A stretch of 64,000 nucleotides of DNA from Bog-473 sp963779735 (lineage in GTDB: Bacteria; Actinomycetota; Acidimicrobiia; Acidimicrobiales; RAAP-2). Of the stretch, positions 26,023 through 35,955 are shown in pieces (the stretch's first letter is position 1; each line of letters starts with the position of its first letter). The notes under the pieces are model-generated. The model was given only the letters and a program-made list of their open reading frames with translations, was not told the origin of the DNA and ran no database searches. Location: the NCBI GenBank assembly GCA_963779735.1, contig CAVZZJ010000006.1, positions 1-64,000 on the forward strand, read 5' to 3'. The position numbers were made by a program, and so were the translations under genes.

Positions 26023-27147
26023 ATGAATCTTGATCTCTTGGAAGGCCAGGAGCTGTTCCTCGATACCACTAGGAGATTCCTGGCCGCGAACTGGTCCACG
26101 CACCACGTTCGAGGCCTGCTCGAGGACCCAAGAGGAGTAGATCGCAGCGTGCTCAGTCGCGGAGTCGATTTGGGCTGGACGTCGCTGATGGTGCCGGAGA
26201 ACTTAGGTGGGGGAAGCGTTTCTGGCGAACCGGTGTTGGACGTCGCCGTCCTAGCCGAGGAGTTAGGGCGCGCTCTGTTCTCCGGTCCGATCATTCCGAC
26301 CAACGTCGCTGCCTACGCTCTCTGTACATTCGGATCGAAGCAGATCGCGGCGGACCACCTTCCCGCTATCGCTTCGGGTATGGAAGTGATTGCTTGGGCT
26401 GTAGCTGAACAAGGCACTCGCTGGGGAGCCGACGCGACGGGTGTCGAAGCAGCGCCCACGCAAGGCGGATACCAGCTTTGTGGCATCAAATCGCCCATCC
26501 AGGACGCTCAAGTGGCTCACCACTTCCTCGTATCAGCTGTGGCACCTGAAGGATTGACGCAGTTCCTAGTCCCGGCTGACTCCCGGGGAGTGACGGTTCG
26601 TCCGATGGAGTCCATGGACCTAGCCCGGCGGTACGGCTCCGTCGAGTTCGACGCTGTCGAGGTCCCAGCGTCCGCCGTCGTCGGGTCGGCTGGCAAGGCG
26701 GAAGAGGCGGTCGAGCGCCAGTTAGCACTGGCGCTTGCCCTCCAGTGTGCTGAGACAGTGGGAGCGACGAAGTTTGCCTTTGACATGACGTTGACCTACG
26801 TGAAGGACAGGAAAACCTTCGGTCGCCCCATCGGGTCCTACCAGGCCCTCAAACACCGCTTTGCCGACATGTTCTTGTGGTTGGAGGGCGCCAAGGCGGT
26901 GACCGCTGCAGCCGTCACCGCCGTACAGCAAGGTGAGCGCGAGTCCGCAACAGCGAGTCTGGCGAAGGCCTACGTTGCCGCGAAGTGCCCGCTCATTGTC
27001 AGGGATTGCTTGCAGATGCACGGCGGGATCGGCTTCACGTGGGACCACGACATCCACCTCTTCTTGCGTCGCGTTGAGTCGAATGCGTTGACCTACGGAT
27101 GGCGCGATTACCACCTCGACCGGTTGGCGCCGTTCATCGGACTGTGA
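26023..27147 (+). CDS. Acyl-CoA dehydrogenase, subunit A of pair 2
   Basis: A 374-residue acyl-CoA dehydrogenase of the same short subtype as the one at 19657. VDLGWTSLMVPENLGGGSVS, ALQCAETVGATKFAFDMT, VKDRKTFGRPIGSYQALKHR and QMHGGIGFTWDHDIHLFLRR are visible. In the last motif an Asp replaces the Glu seen in pair 1 (TWDHDIHL versus TWEHDLHL). ATG start. It precedes subunit B by only 4 bp, so the two are certainly cotranscribed. Confidence 0.92.
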   Translation: MNLDLLEGQELFLDTTRRFLAANWSTHHVRGLLEDPRGVDRSVLSRGVDLGWTSLMVPENLGGGSVSGEPVLDVAVLAEELGRALFSGPIIPTNVAAYALCTFGSKQIAADHLPAIASGMEVIAWAVAEQGTRWGADATGVEAAPTQGGYQLCGIKSPIQDAQVAHHFLVSAVAPEGLTQFLVPADSRGVTVRPMESMDLARRYGSVEFDAVEVPASAVVGSAGKAEEAVERQLALALALQCAETVGATKFAFDMTLTYVKDRKTFGRPIGSYQALKHRFADMFLWLEGAKAVTAAAVTAVQQGERESATASLAKAYVAAKCPLIVRDCLQMHGGIGFTWDHDIHLFLRRVESNALTYGWRDYHLDRLAPFIGL

Positions 27148-27151
27148 AGAA

Positions 27152-28390
27152 ATGGAGAGCACCGTGCTGAGTTATCCCACAGAACCTGGGGAGTTGCGCG
27201 AATACCGCCATAAGGCAAGAGCCTGGCTTGCGGAGAACATGCCTCGCGTCGAAGGGCGCGATCCTCATGAGGACGACGAGCCGACTCCCGAACGAGTCGA
27301 GGAGTGCAAACGACTCCAGAACCGCTTGTATGAGGGCGGATACTCTGGGATTACTTTCCCCATCGAATACGGTGGGCAGGGTCTGTCGATCGAGACCGAG
27401 AGCGTTTTCTTGGAGGAGGCCGAGGGATACGACATACCCATCGCTTTCTTCGGAGTGTCCATGAATATCCTTGGCGCAGCCCTCAACGCCTATGGAAATC
27501 ACGAACAAAAGGCCACCCACCTGCCAAACATCCTCTCGGGAAGGCAGCGGTGGCTGCAATTCCTCTCGGAGCCGAGCGGCGGGTCAGACGTCGCCGGGGT
27601 ACTTACTTCGGCCACTCGCGACGGCGATTGCTACATGATCAACGGTCAGAAGATATGGAGCACCGGTGCTCATTTGTCCGACTTCGCGCTCTGCCCGGTC
27701 CGCACCCGCTGGGACGTCCCGAAGCACAAGGGAATCTCCGTGTTCATCGTGGACCTAAAGACCCCCGGCATCGAAGTCCATCGGATCAAGGAGATCAACG
27801 GTTCCGCGAGGTTCTGCCAGGAGTACCTAACCGACGTGGTCGTTCCCGCCGCGAACCTAGTCGGTGAAGAGAACGAAGGTTGGCGGGTCATCCGTGGCTT
27901 GTTGCAGATCGAGCACGCGTGGGTTGGCCGGGGAGGCGCACTCTCGGCAGAGAGCCAGGGTATAAGCGCGCTTGTGTCGATGGTGAAGTCGACCAAACGG
28001 AGGGACGACGCCGGCGTCAGGCGGAAGGTCACCGAGCTCTACGTAGCGCTCGAGGTCCAGAAACTAACGGCGGCACGCGTCACAAGCGGCATCGCCACCG
28101 GGAAGATGGCGCCAAATTACGGGAGCCTGCTGAAGCTGGGAAATGCTTCACTCACCCAGCACCGCGCCGAAGTCGGTCTGAACGTGGCCGAGGGTCAGGG
28201 GGTTGCCTGGAAGCCGGGCGACCACGTATGGTCCGAATGGTCCACGGCTTTCCTGGCGAGCCGCAGCAGCTCGATCGCTGGTGGGACGAACGAGATACAG
28301 AAGAACATTGTGAGCGAGAGGGTGCTCGGACTTCCTCGAGAGAGCCATCAGGACTTCGACGTTCCTTTCAACCAGGTCCCCCACAACTAG
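27152..28390 (+). CDS. Acyl-CoA dehydrogenase, subunit B of pair 2
   Basis: A 412-residue acyl-CoA dehydrogenase of the same subtype as 20843. ARAWLAENMPRVEGRDP, GGYSGITFPIEYGGQGLSIE, FLSEPSGGSDVAGVLTSATR, INGQKIWSTGAHLSDFAL and SSIAGGTNEIQKNIVSERVL are visible. Starts 4 bp after subunit A ends (ATG 27152 after GAAG). Likely the partner of a heterotetramer with the preceding protein (inference). Confidence 0.92.
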   Translation: MESTVLSYPTEPGELREYRHKARAWLAENMPRVEGRDPHEDDEPTPERVEECKRLQNRLYEGGYSGITFPIEYGGQGLSIETESVFLEEAEGYDIPIAFFGVSMNILGAALNAYGNHEQKATHLPNILSGRQRWLQFLSEPSGGSDVAGVLTSATRDGDCYMINGQKIWSTGAHLSDFALCPVRTRWDVPKHKGISVFIVDLKTPGIEVHRIKEINGSARFCQEYLTDVVVPAANLVGEENEGWRVIRGLLQIEHAWVGRGGALSAESQGISALVSMVKSTKRRDDAGVRRKVTELYVALEVQKLTAARVTSGIATGKMAPNYGSLLKLGNASLTQHRAEVGLNVAEGQGVAWKPGDHVWSEWSTAFLASRSSSIAGGTNEIQKNIVSERVLGLPRESHQDFDVPFNQVPHN

Positions 28391-28639
28391 GGCACGTGCT
28401 TGGTTGTCGTGAAGCAAGACGGCGACTTGACGTCGGAAGAACACCCCCTGAAAGGATGGCTGCCGCAGCCGAAAGGGCTCGGTCGAATCTCGGTGTAGCA
28501 TGTGACCGGGGATTCACCCCATTTTGCCCACCGTGGCAATCCATTGTGGCCCACCCAAAAGCCTTGGTTGGGTCCGGGCAAGAGCGGCCATCCTCAATCC
28601 CCCACAGGTCCTAAGGAGATCTCAGTTGCCCGCGGTAGA

Positions 28640-29100
28640 GTGGCGCAACGACCGGTCTTCCAGCTCCATATCCGTCTCGAGGACATCGACCCGCCGGTGT
28701 GGCGGCGGATCCCGGCCCCGGTGGGGTAAAGCTGTCAAAGCTCCAAGACATCTCCCAGGCCGCCATGGGCTGGACCAACTCGCACCTGCACAGGTTCACC
28801 ATCCACACAACCTCTATGGGGCCCATTTCGACGACTATCCCGAAGAGGAACTGGACGAGACCGAGTACACCGCCTCCGCGTTGCGTAGCAGCCTGAATCG
28901 CTTCGTCTATGAGTACGACTTCGGCGACTCGTGGACCCGTGAGGTGGCGGTCGAAGACGTTTCTTCTCGCCCCAGGTCGTCCTCAAGCACGGGGTGTGCC
29001 TCGACGGGCAGGGGGCAAATCCGAAAACGTGGGTGGCACGGGGGTTATCAGGAGTTCCTGGCGGCGCTCGCCGTCCACTGCACGAAGAGCACGACAACTA
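28640..29100 (+). pseudogene. Decayed pRiA4b ORF-3-like gene
   Basis: The plus strand shows PVFQLHIRLEDIDPPVWRRI, then KLSKLQDISQAAMGWTNSHL, then FDDYPEEELDETEYTASAL, then FVYEYDFGDSWTREVAVEDV in three different frames. They match in order the passenger gene of the IS21 element at 2523, and the C-terminal third is barely recognisable. Several indels make it non-functional. Confidence 0.75.
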
Positions 29101-29479
29101 CCTGGTCTGGGTGGGCACAAATTCGATGCCGGCGCCATCTGGATCGCCTTATGCACGGTGCCATTGTCTTTAACATCAAGGGCCCGACCTGGAGGATGAA
29201 AGAGCGCCACGCTTTGGCCACCCCGTCGAGGACGTCAATCGACGATGAAGACGACCGGCACGAGACAAACGGAAGGAGGCGCCGCTGGTCTCTTTCCAAA
29301 CGAGGGACTGGGCTTAGCTCACCGCGAATTCCGTTGATCGCAGAAAGCGAGACTCAGTGATCGCTCATATGGCGACATCGAACTGCTTGAGAGGCAGTGC
29401 CCGCAGGGGGGGTACTCGAGGGCGACGCTCGGTCTCGGAGCCGGTTGCGCCCCATGGCGTAGACGCGGTGACAGCCCTT

Positions 29480-29760
29480 GACCGCTTGTGTCAGGGTCTC
29501 CTCCCTGGCCGAACTGAACGAACTGGTGGCAGAAGGCGACCGCCTCGACGACGCACTTCGGTGCCACCCTCCAACGCGTCCGCTATGACAACACTCAAAC
29601 CGACGCCCGACGCCCGACGCCCGACGCCCGACGCCCGACACTTCGACGTCCGGCGCATCGCGATATGTCGTAACCGCCGCTATGAACTGCGCTGGGCCAC
29701 CATCTTGACGACCAATAGGGGGTTGCCCAATAGAGTGGCTCGCCCAGATGGCTGACCGTT
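29480..29760 (+). pseudogene. Possible IS21-like IstA/IstB remnants
   Basis: VSSLAELNELVAEGDRLDDA (compare ETLSELNELIALADAADDA in the istA at 3870) is followed some 100 bp later by CRNRRYELRWATILTTNRGL, which resembles the IstB region around the sensor strand. Between them sits a heptamer tandem repeat. The fragments are short and frameshifted, so the assignment is tentative. Their presence beside a decayed pRiA4b-like gene is suggestive of an old IS21 element. Confidence 0.4.
29601..29640. repeat. Heptanucleotide tandem repeat (CGACGCC)n
   Basis: Five tandem copies of CGACGCC plus a partial unit, within decayed transposase DNA. It has the same unit length as the ATCGAGC repeat at 22160 but a different sequence. 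Confidence 0.85.
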
Positions 29761-30059
29761 CCTCGCCCAAACCGGCTCCAGTCCGCCCCCCTACGAACTC
29801 GTCCTCGACACCGGAACCATCACCGCCCGACGGCGACGTCGCACTTGACCGGGCCACCCACACCGGCCGCGATCATCTCCTCACAAACGCCGACACCACC
29901 CAGACCCGGTCCCATGCCGTTAGCGGACAAGTGCTCCCTTACAAGTGGCGGACGACACGACAGGTTCGCCAAAGGTTCACCCGTCCAAGTGGACGTAAGC
30001 TGCAGCTGGACAGCCCATCGTGCGGCCGGGCCCAAACCTCAAGAAACCGCAGCTGGAGA
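29761..30059. other. No gene recognised
   Basis: About 300 bp between transposase remnants and a SnoaL remnant. A plus-strand frame from 29748 is open for 131 codons but has a low-complexity Pro/Ser/Thr content and no motif. I read it as decayed DNA. Confidence 0.3.
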
Positions 30060-30300
30060 AGGGTCAATGCACATGACGGCGGAGTCGCCGCTGAAGAGGT
30101 AGTGGGACTCCGTGTACGCGGGCGTTGCCGTCCAACTCGATAGTCGTGTTCGTAACGTAATGTTGGTGCGGGTACAGGTCCAGCGGCGAGGGGTCGTGGG
30201 CCTCGATACGGTAGCTGATGTCCGGTGGGATATGGTTCGGCGAACGCCGAACAACGCGGAAGACCAGTGCTACCTGCGCTTCATCGCCGACGTCAGACGA
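30060..30300 (-). pseudogene. SnoaL-like protein remnant
   Basis: The minus strand reads LDLYPHQHYVTNTTIELDGN in one frame and YTESHYLFSGDSAVMCID in another. These align with THQHYVMNQVVELDGNFAHA and ETYYLMSGLLHSG of the intact gene at 15885. It is a frameshifted fragment of a paralogue. Confidence 0.6.
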
Positions 30301-30478
30301 GGCAGAATGACAGGCGCAGGTCAAACCGAGGTCGTGTCCTGGCGAACATGGGTCAACTCGGTGACAGGCATGTATCGAGCAGCTACGGCCTTTCCTGGGA
30401 ACGGATCGGGTTGGCGGTGTCCAGTCGTCCTCGGAGCACATGCAGTAAACTCGTAGTTGAATTTCAGGGAGGGTCCGA

Positions 30479-31624
30479 ATGACCAGGGTGGTGATCGATG
30501 CCGACTCGCACATGTTCGAACAGCCCGGGCTGTGGCGCGAACGCCTGCCGGCGAGTCAGCAGCACCTCGCTTTGGACCTCGAGGAGGATGAGCTTGGCTA
30601 CACTTGGCTGACGCATCAGGGAAATCGGCTTCTACAGTGCTATATCAGTGAGCCAGGAAAGCTATGGGAGTCGTATGGGCTGCCGCATCGTCGTCAACGC
30701 GAGGGGCAGCCGGCGCTTCGTCGGTACACCGATATGCCCGCTACGTATCGTGATCCGGCGGCTCGGCGGGATGCCCTCGACGGGTGGGGTATCGATGAAC
30801 AGGTGGTCTTCCCGAACTGGGGGCTGAATTTCGGCTGGTACCTCCAGGGTGACATCGAATCGGAAGTCGCGAACATCACGGCGTGGAACCGGTGGGCCCT
30901 TGAGGTACAGGCGGAATGTCGTGGCCGTCTTCGACCCGTTGGTCACCTAACTTTGAGAGCCGACCTACGGTGGATCCAGCAGGAACTCGAAATGCTCAGG
31001 GGAGCCGGAATCACCCAGGTCTTCCTGCCTGCCGGCCTGGTAGACGGGCGCCGCATGTCGCATCCGGACTTCGAGGCTGTGTGGGCCCAGATGGACGAAC
31101 TTGGCCTCGCTCCCACATTCCACATCGGTGCGTTCGCTGAGCGAATCATCGATGACGGTTGGCAGGCGAACGACGTGATCCAGTACATGACGACTCAGAG
31201 TCTGGTGATGAACGGCCTCGACGCCCAGATTGCCCTCGCCGATCTGATTTTGAACGGCGTATTCGATCGCCATCCGGAGCTCATTTGGATCGTCGCCGAG
31301 TACTCCGTCGGGTGGCTACCCGAGCTTCAGTTTCGTCTCGACGTAGGCTTCGATATTCACTACGAAGTGACCGCCAAGAACAACGTTGATCTTGCTCTCC
31401 GCCCGTCCGAGTACATAAGTCGGAATCTGCGGTGTGTCTCATTCCCTACGGAGCAGCCACAAAAGGTGATGGACGTGGTCGGGGATATCTTGATGTTCGG
31501 CAGCGACTTTCCCCATGCTGAGGGCCAAGCCGATCCGTTGAATGACTATCAGGCGAAGGTGGGTGAGATGGGGGCCCGGAACCGGGGGTTCTACGGTCAG
31601 ACGTTGCTCACGGCTCTTGCCTAA
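30479..31624 (+). CDS. Amidohydrolase-2 family metal-dependent hydrolase
   Basis: A 381-residue TIM-barrel amidohydrolase-2 protein. First-strand metal motif VVIDADSHMFEQPG, central LAPTFHIGAFAERI with a conserved His, and last-strand FGSDFPHAEGQADPL with the metal/acid Asp. ATG 30479 follows GGGAGGGTCC. It is followed by a second amidohydrolase of a different subtype 158 bp downstream. The reaction may be hydrolysis or decarboxylation of a beta-dicarbonyl or ring-cleavage product; substrate unknown. Confidence 0.88.
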   Translation: MTRVVIDADSHMFEQPGLWRERLPASQQHLALDLEEDELGYTWLTHQGNRLLQCYISEPGKLWESYGLPHRRQREGQPALRRYTDMPATYRDPAARRDALDGWGIDEQVVFPNWGLNFGWYLQGDIESEVANITAWNRWALEVQAECRGRLRPVGHLTLRADLRWIQQELEMLRGAGITQVFLPAGLVDGRRMSHPDFEAVWAQMDELGLAPTFHIGAFAERIIDDGWQANDVIQYMTTQSLVMNGLDAQIALADLILNGVFDRHPELIWIVAEYSVGWLPELQFRLDVGFDIHYEVTAKNNVDLALRPSEYISRNLRCVSFPTEQPQKVMDVVGDILMFGSDFPHAEGQADPLNDYQAKVGEMGARNRGFYGQTLLTALA

Positions 31625-31782
31625 CGAACGAGCGGGCCCGCATCAACCGTGTATATCAATTGGCCGAAGCCTATCCGGATGCGGTCTGAACGCTGACGGG
31701 ATCCTTTGGCGGACTGCGAGCCAGCTTGGGGAGACACTGGCTGTTCACACGACACGTATCTCTTGAGTGAAACGAGGTTCAG

Positions 31783-33189
31783 GTGCCCGGACGAGCAAAG
31801 ATGATCGTTCCTTCATTTCTAACGCGGTGCGCAAATGACGAGTTCGTGCCCCCGCCGCTGAATGATGTCGAACGCGCCGCTGCAGTCATCTCCGCCGAGG
31901 CGATCGAAGCTGCGAGTGGGCGCCTGCGTATGTCCGTCACGGACTTCGCAGCGTCGCGTCACGGTATCGCCACGGGGTTGATTGGCGTCAATCGTGCCAA
32001 CGGTGAGGAGTTCTTCGCCGTTCCTGAAGAAGCTTCACTGGATTCGGCTGCTGCGGACGAGGCACTCGGAGGTGAGGAGTTGATCATCGACGTGCAGACG
32101 CACTACATCGCGAACCGTCCCGCTTGTGAGGCCAATCGGCAACTGATCCGGACGCTCTTCCCGATGTACGGCCCCGATTGGTGGAATGGTCTACCCATTG
32201 AGGCGTCGTTTGATTTCGTTGACTACCTCCGATGCGTCTACCTCGAGAGTGACACTGCGGTCGCGATTCTGAGTTCTGCGCCCGGCGTATCGGATGAACG
32301 TATGCTCTTCAACCACGAGATGGCGGGAACTAGGTTGCTCCTCGAGCGCCTCGGTGCTCAGGACCGAATGTTGAACCACGCTGTCGTCCACCCCGATGTG
32401 GACGGCGAGATCGCTGGGATGGCCGAGGTCGTCGAGAGGATCGGACCCGCTGGCTGGAAGGTGTACACACTCGGTCCAACTACGGCGAGCGATTTCGGAA
32501 GGTTCCAGGGCTGGTACCTCGATGACGACATAGGGGTGCAGTTCCTCGAGTCAGTTCGGGCATCGGGGGTGAAGCTCGTTTGTGCTCACAAGGGTCTTAG
32601 CGGTCTCGCCGACACCGGGTCACCGCGCGATTTCGGGCCGGCGGCGGCGATGTTTCCTGACATCAACTTCATCGCGTATCACTCAGGTTTCGAGCCCGGA
32701 GAAGGTGAGGCCACCGATGAGACGCGCGAAGGCCCGTACACCGAGCAGACAGCGCACATCGGCGTGAACCGACTCGTGCACTCGCTGGTCGAGGCAGGGA
32801 TTGCACCGGGCTCGAACGCTTACGCGGAGCTTGGCACGACTTGGTACTGCTTGATCAAGCGTCCCGTCGAGGCCGCCCACGTGCTTGGAAAGCTGCTCAA
32901 CGCAGTAGGGCAAGATAACGTGCTGTGGGGCTCGGACGCAATCTGGTACGGGCCCACCCAGGCCGCAGTGGACACTTTTCGTGCATTCCAAATCCCTAGA
33001 TGGATGCAGGACGAGTTCGGCTACCCAGAGCTAACTCCGGAACTGAAAGCCAAGATCCTTGGCCTTAATGCAGCGAAGGTCTATGACATCGACGTGAAAA
33101 AAGCGCGCTCGAACATGGGCGTGGACGACATGGCGTGGGCCCGGGCGGCCATGGACGAGTTCCGAGCTAAGGGAACGCCGACGGTTTGA
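31783..33189 (+). CDS. Amidohydrolase-2 family protein, long subtype
   Basis: A 468-residue amidohydrolase-2 relative with an N-terminal extension of about 95 residues before the barrel. The first metal motif is IIDVQTHYIANRP, mid-barrel VKLVCAHKGLSG supplies a His, FIAYHSGFEPGEG another, and VLWGSDAIWYGPTQ the last-strand Asp. It differs from the other three amidohydrolases, which have SDFPH at that place. GTG 31783 is the longest start; ATG 31801 is an alternative. Follows the amidohydrolase at 30479 on the same strand. Confidence 0.85.
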   Translation: MPGRAKMIVPSFLTRCANDEFVPPPLNDVERAAAVISAEAIEAASGRLRMSVTDFAASRHGIATGLIGVNRANGEEFFAVPEEASLDSAAADEALGGEELIIDVQTHYIANRPACEANRQLIRTLFPMYGPDWWNGLPIEASFDFVDYLRCVYLESDTAVAILSSAPGVSDERMLFNHEMAGTRLLLERLGAQDRMLNHAVVHPDVDGEIAGMAEVVERIGPAGWKVYTLGPTTASDFGRFQGWYLDDDIGVQFLESVRASGVKLVCAHKGLSGLADTGSPRDFGPAAAMFPDINFIAYHSGFEPGEGEATDETREGPYTEQTAHIGVNRLVHSLVEAGIAPGSNAYAELGTTWYCLIKRPVEAAHVLGKLLNAVGQDNVLWGSDAIWYGPTQAAVDTFRAFQIPRWMQDEFGYPELTPELKAKILGLNAAKVYDIDVKKARSNMGVDDMAWARAAMDEFRAKGTPTV

Positions 33190-33263
33190 TGTCAGCATTT
33201 CTCGCAGCGCATCCTGCCCTGCCCAGATTAGGTTGGCAGTTGGTGCGCCGCTAGGTGGGCACA

Positions 33264-33400
33264 GGCATGATCGAAGCCCAGCGCTCCTTCCCTCGCATCA
33301 AGGGCTGCCGGGACATGCAGCACCCCGTCTACGCGTCCGTGGCGAAGTGGTACGACGTCTGGTCCAAGACGAAGGAGGACTTGTCACACCTGCCAAGTAC
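33264..33400 (+). pseudogene. Possible transposase C-terminal scrap
   Basis: MIEAQRSFPRIKGCRDMQHP resembles the C-terminal end of mutator-type (IS256-like) transposases (IEA.R.FRR.KGYRDM). No other part of the protein remains. The assignment is weak. Confidence 0.35.
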
Positions 33401-33545
33401 GATCATGCTGCCGCCTGAACAGCTGTGGTCCGTAACCGAAATCCGACAGGACTCGGGACATTCTCGAGAGATACGACGCCATCTTTGCTTGTGGGCTTGT
33501 GTCGGAGGCTAAAGCATCAGACACTTCATTGGCTATGATTCCTCC

Positions 33546-35096
33546 GTGACAAATCTCGAGGGAAATCCGGTCAGCCTGCCGGAGATCGCGGTGCGCCGGA
33601 TCCGCCGAGACCCCGATGCCCCCTTCCTCCTCACGATCGAGGAATCGAGTCCGCACAACGTGCACACCCGTACCTATGGAGATATCGGACAGCGGGCTTC
33701 TCTACTAGTCTCCGCCCTGGCTGAGGCTGGAGTCGCCCTGGGTGATCGAGTCGGCTGTTATCTGCCGAATGCTCCTTGCTGGGTGGTCGCCTCCCTCGCC
33801 GCGTGGTGGACGGGTGCCTCGATCGCTGCCGTAGGCACCCTGCTCCCGGGTCCCGAGGCTGCGCGCCTGTTCGATCTGGCCAACGCCCGTATCGTAATAG
33901 CCGCTGAGGGCGCACCTGATCTGCCCGGCTTCCATGTCATCACAATCGACACCGAAGGATACCTGGTTGGTCCAACCTTGCTCGAAGCGACCACGTTCAA
34001 ACGCCTCCCCGACCCGGACGACCTAGCGGCCATCTTCTTCACCTCTGGTACGACAGGCCGGCCGAAGGGAATTCCCCACAGCCACGATGACATGGTCACT
34101 GCCGCGATACGTATTGCCAGTGCATACGCTCGCAAAACGGACTACCGGCCGGATCCGGCTCCCTCGCACCTAGCTCCGGGCATCGTCGTCAACCCGTTCG
34201 GCCATACCGCGGGTTTCGTCCGTCTGGCGTTCCGCATGTGGATCGGTCGGCCGACAGTACTCATCCCGAAGTTCAGCGTTCCAGCTATGAAGGCCTATCT
34301 CAACCGCTATCCTCCCGACTCCCTGCAACTCACACCAACCATGATCCACATGCTCGCTACGAGCGAGGACGATATCGATCTGACGGGCGTTCGATACGTG
34401 ACGACAAGTACCGCGCCGCTGGCCACCCCGACGCGCGAGCTGTTCGAGTCACGCTTCGGAGTGCCAGTGATGCAGGCCTATGGGATGACTGAGATCGGCA
34501 CCGTCGCGCAGGAGCGGCTGGAGGACGTGCTGGCCGGCCGGCGGGGTCCCGGTTCTGTCGGAAGGCCGGCTAGCGGAGTGGAGGTCAAAATCAGGCCGAT
34601 TGGGGGCGATGGCATGGCTGACGACGAGGGCGAGATTCTCGTTCGTGCCAAGGAGATGCCCAACGAGTTTGTTGGTGGCGCCGTAGTCCCCGTGGACGCC
34701 GAAGGGTGGTTCTCGACTGGAGATGTAGGTCGGCTGGACGATGGAATCGTCTACATAACCGGTCGGATTCAGGAGAAGATCATCGTCGGCGGTCTCAACG
34801 TGTACCCGGCGGAGGTGGAGGACGCTTTGAAGCGCTCGACTCTGGTCGCGGATGCCGTCGTGGTCGGACTGCCTGATGACCGTCTGGGCGAGCGGCCCGT
34901 TGCCGGCATTGTCTGGGCCGGTGAGCCGAATGAGGCGGCATTGATGGAAGAGTTGCGGAGGTCACTCGCTGCCTACAAGGTTCCCCGGCAGCTCTTCTCG
35001 ATGGAGGCCATCCCTTTGACCCCACGAGACAAGGTCGACCGGAGGCGTTCCGCAGAAGCGGCCCATGACGCCCTGGCCGTGCGGGATCGCAAATGA
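33546..35096 (+). CDS. AMP-forming acyl-CoA synthetase
   Basis: A 516-residue class I adenylate-forming ligase that activates a carboxylic acid to its CoA thioester. Core motifs: A3 FFTSGTTGRPKGIPHSH (P-loop) near residue 165, A5 MQAYGMTEIG near 310, A7 GWFSTGDVG near 390, A8 GRIQEKIIVGGLNVYPAEVE near 405, and A10 PLTPRDKVDRR with the catalytic Lys near 495. GTG 33546. It is the first gene of an operon with the hydratase that begins 11 bp after its stop. It probably supplies the CoA ester to the hydratases and dehydrogenases of the island. Confidence 0.93.
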   Translation: MTNLEGNPVSLPEIAVRRIRRDPDAPFLLTIEESSPHNVHTRTYGDIGQRASLLVSALAEAGVALGDRVGCYLPNAPCWVVASLAAWWTGASIAAVGTLLPGPEAARLFDLANARIVIAAEGAPDLPGFHVITIDTEGYLVGPTLLEATTFKRLPDPDDLAAIFFTSGTTGRPKGIPHSHDDMVTAAIRIASAYARKTDYRPDPAPSHLAPGIVVNPFGHTAGFVRLAFRMWIGRPTVLIPKFSVPAMKAYLNRYPPDSLQLTPTMIHMLATSEDDIDLTGVRYVTTSTAPLATPTRELFESRFGVPVMQAYGMTEIGTVAQERLEDVLAGRRGPGSVGRPASGVEVKIRPIGGDGMADDEGEILVRAKEMPNEFVGGAVVPVDAEGWFSTGDVGRLDDGIVYITGRIQEKIIVGGLNVYPAEVEDALKRSTLVADAVVVGLPDDRLGERPVAGIVWAGEPNEAALMEELRRSLAAYKVPRQLFSMEAIPLTPRDKVDRRRSAEAAHDALAVRDRK

Positions 35097-35106
35097 GGTC
35101 CCCGCG

Positions 35107-35886
35107 ATGACCGACGAGTTGAAGATCGAGCGCCTGGGTCACGTGCTCATCGCCACCGTTGACCGCCAAGATCGCATGAACGCCTTGAATCAAGCGGTGC
35201 ACGATGGGCTCCGCGAGACTTGGATGTCGTTGAAGGAGGACCGTTCGGTCCGGGCTATCGTGATCACAGGCGCCGGTGAGCGTGCCTTCTGTACCGGCAT
35301 GGACCTACAGGATTTCGCTCGTCGCGGGGGACCGAGGCCCGTAAAGGCAGATGTCCAGGATCAGCTGCGCCTAACGCCTCTCCAGTGCGATGTATGGCTC
35401 CCGACGGTCGTCGCAGTCAACGGTGTGTGCACGGGAGCCGGCCTTCACTTCGTTGCCGATGCAGACATCGTTGTTGCCTCGACGAGATCGTCGTTTGTTG
35501 ACACCCACGTAAGTGTTGGCCAAGTCGCAGCCCTCGAGCCGATCACATTGTTGCCACGGATCGGACTCGGTAATGCGCTGCGTCTCTGTGTCCTGGGGCG
35601 CCAAGGCAGAATCGGTCCAGATGAAGCGCTCAGGATCTCGCTTGTGGACGAAGTGGTCGAACCAGAGCAATTGCTGTCGCGCTCCATCGCTCTGGCCGAG
35701 ATCGCGGCGTCGGGGTCACCCGCGGCAGTCGAAGCGTCCAAGCGCGCCATCCGTGGCGCCGTGGAGCGCCCCATGTCCGAGGCGATGCAGCACGGCTGGG
35801 AGCTATTGCTGGCTCACCGCCAGCATCCGGACAGTCATGAGGGTCCGATCGCCTTCGTCGAACGGAGGGAGCCCAGATGGCAGTGA
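35107..35886 (+). CDS. Enoyl-CoA hydratase/isomerase family protein
   Basis: A 259-residue crotonase-fold enzyme. GAGERAFCTGMDLQDF forms the first half of the oxyanion hole, NGVCTGAGLHFVADADIVVA the second, and VSVGQVAALEPITLLPRIGL the active-site loop. I chose ATG 35107 with GAGG upstream; the frame is open from 35065 but overlaps the synthetase. It belongs to the operon starting at 33546. Confidence 0.9.
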   Translation: MTDELKIERLGHVLIATVDRQDRMNALNQAVHDGLRETWMSLKEDRSVRAIVITGAGERAFCTGMDLQDFARRGGPRPVKADVQDQLRLTPLQCDVWLPTVVAVNGVCTGAGLHFVADADIVVASTRSSFVDTHVSVGQVAALEPITLLPRIGLGNALRLCVLGRQGRIGPDEALRISLVDEVVEPEQLLSRSIALAEIAASGSPAAVEASKRAIRGAVERPMSEAMQHGWELLLAHRQHPDSHEGPIAFVERREPRWQ

Positions 35887-35955
35887 CAACGACGAGAGGT
35901 CGCAGAGCTGAGCTCAGCGGATCTCGATTCGCTACTCTTAGAAAGGTTAGGTCTA

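Noticed and set aside
29601..29640. CRISPR array
   Set aside because: Same reason: contiguous 7-mers with no spacers and no cas genes.
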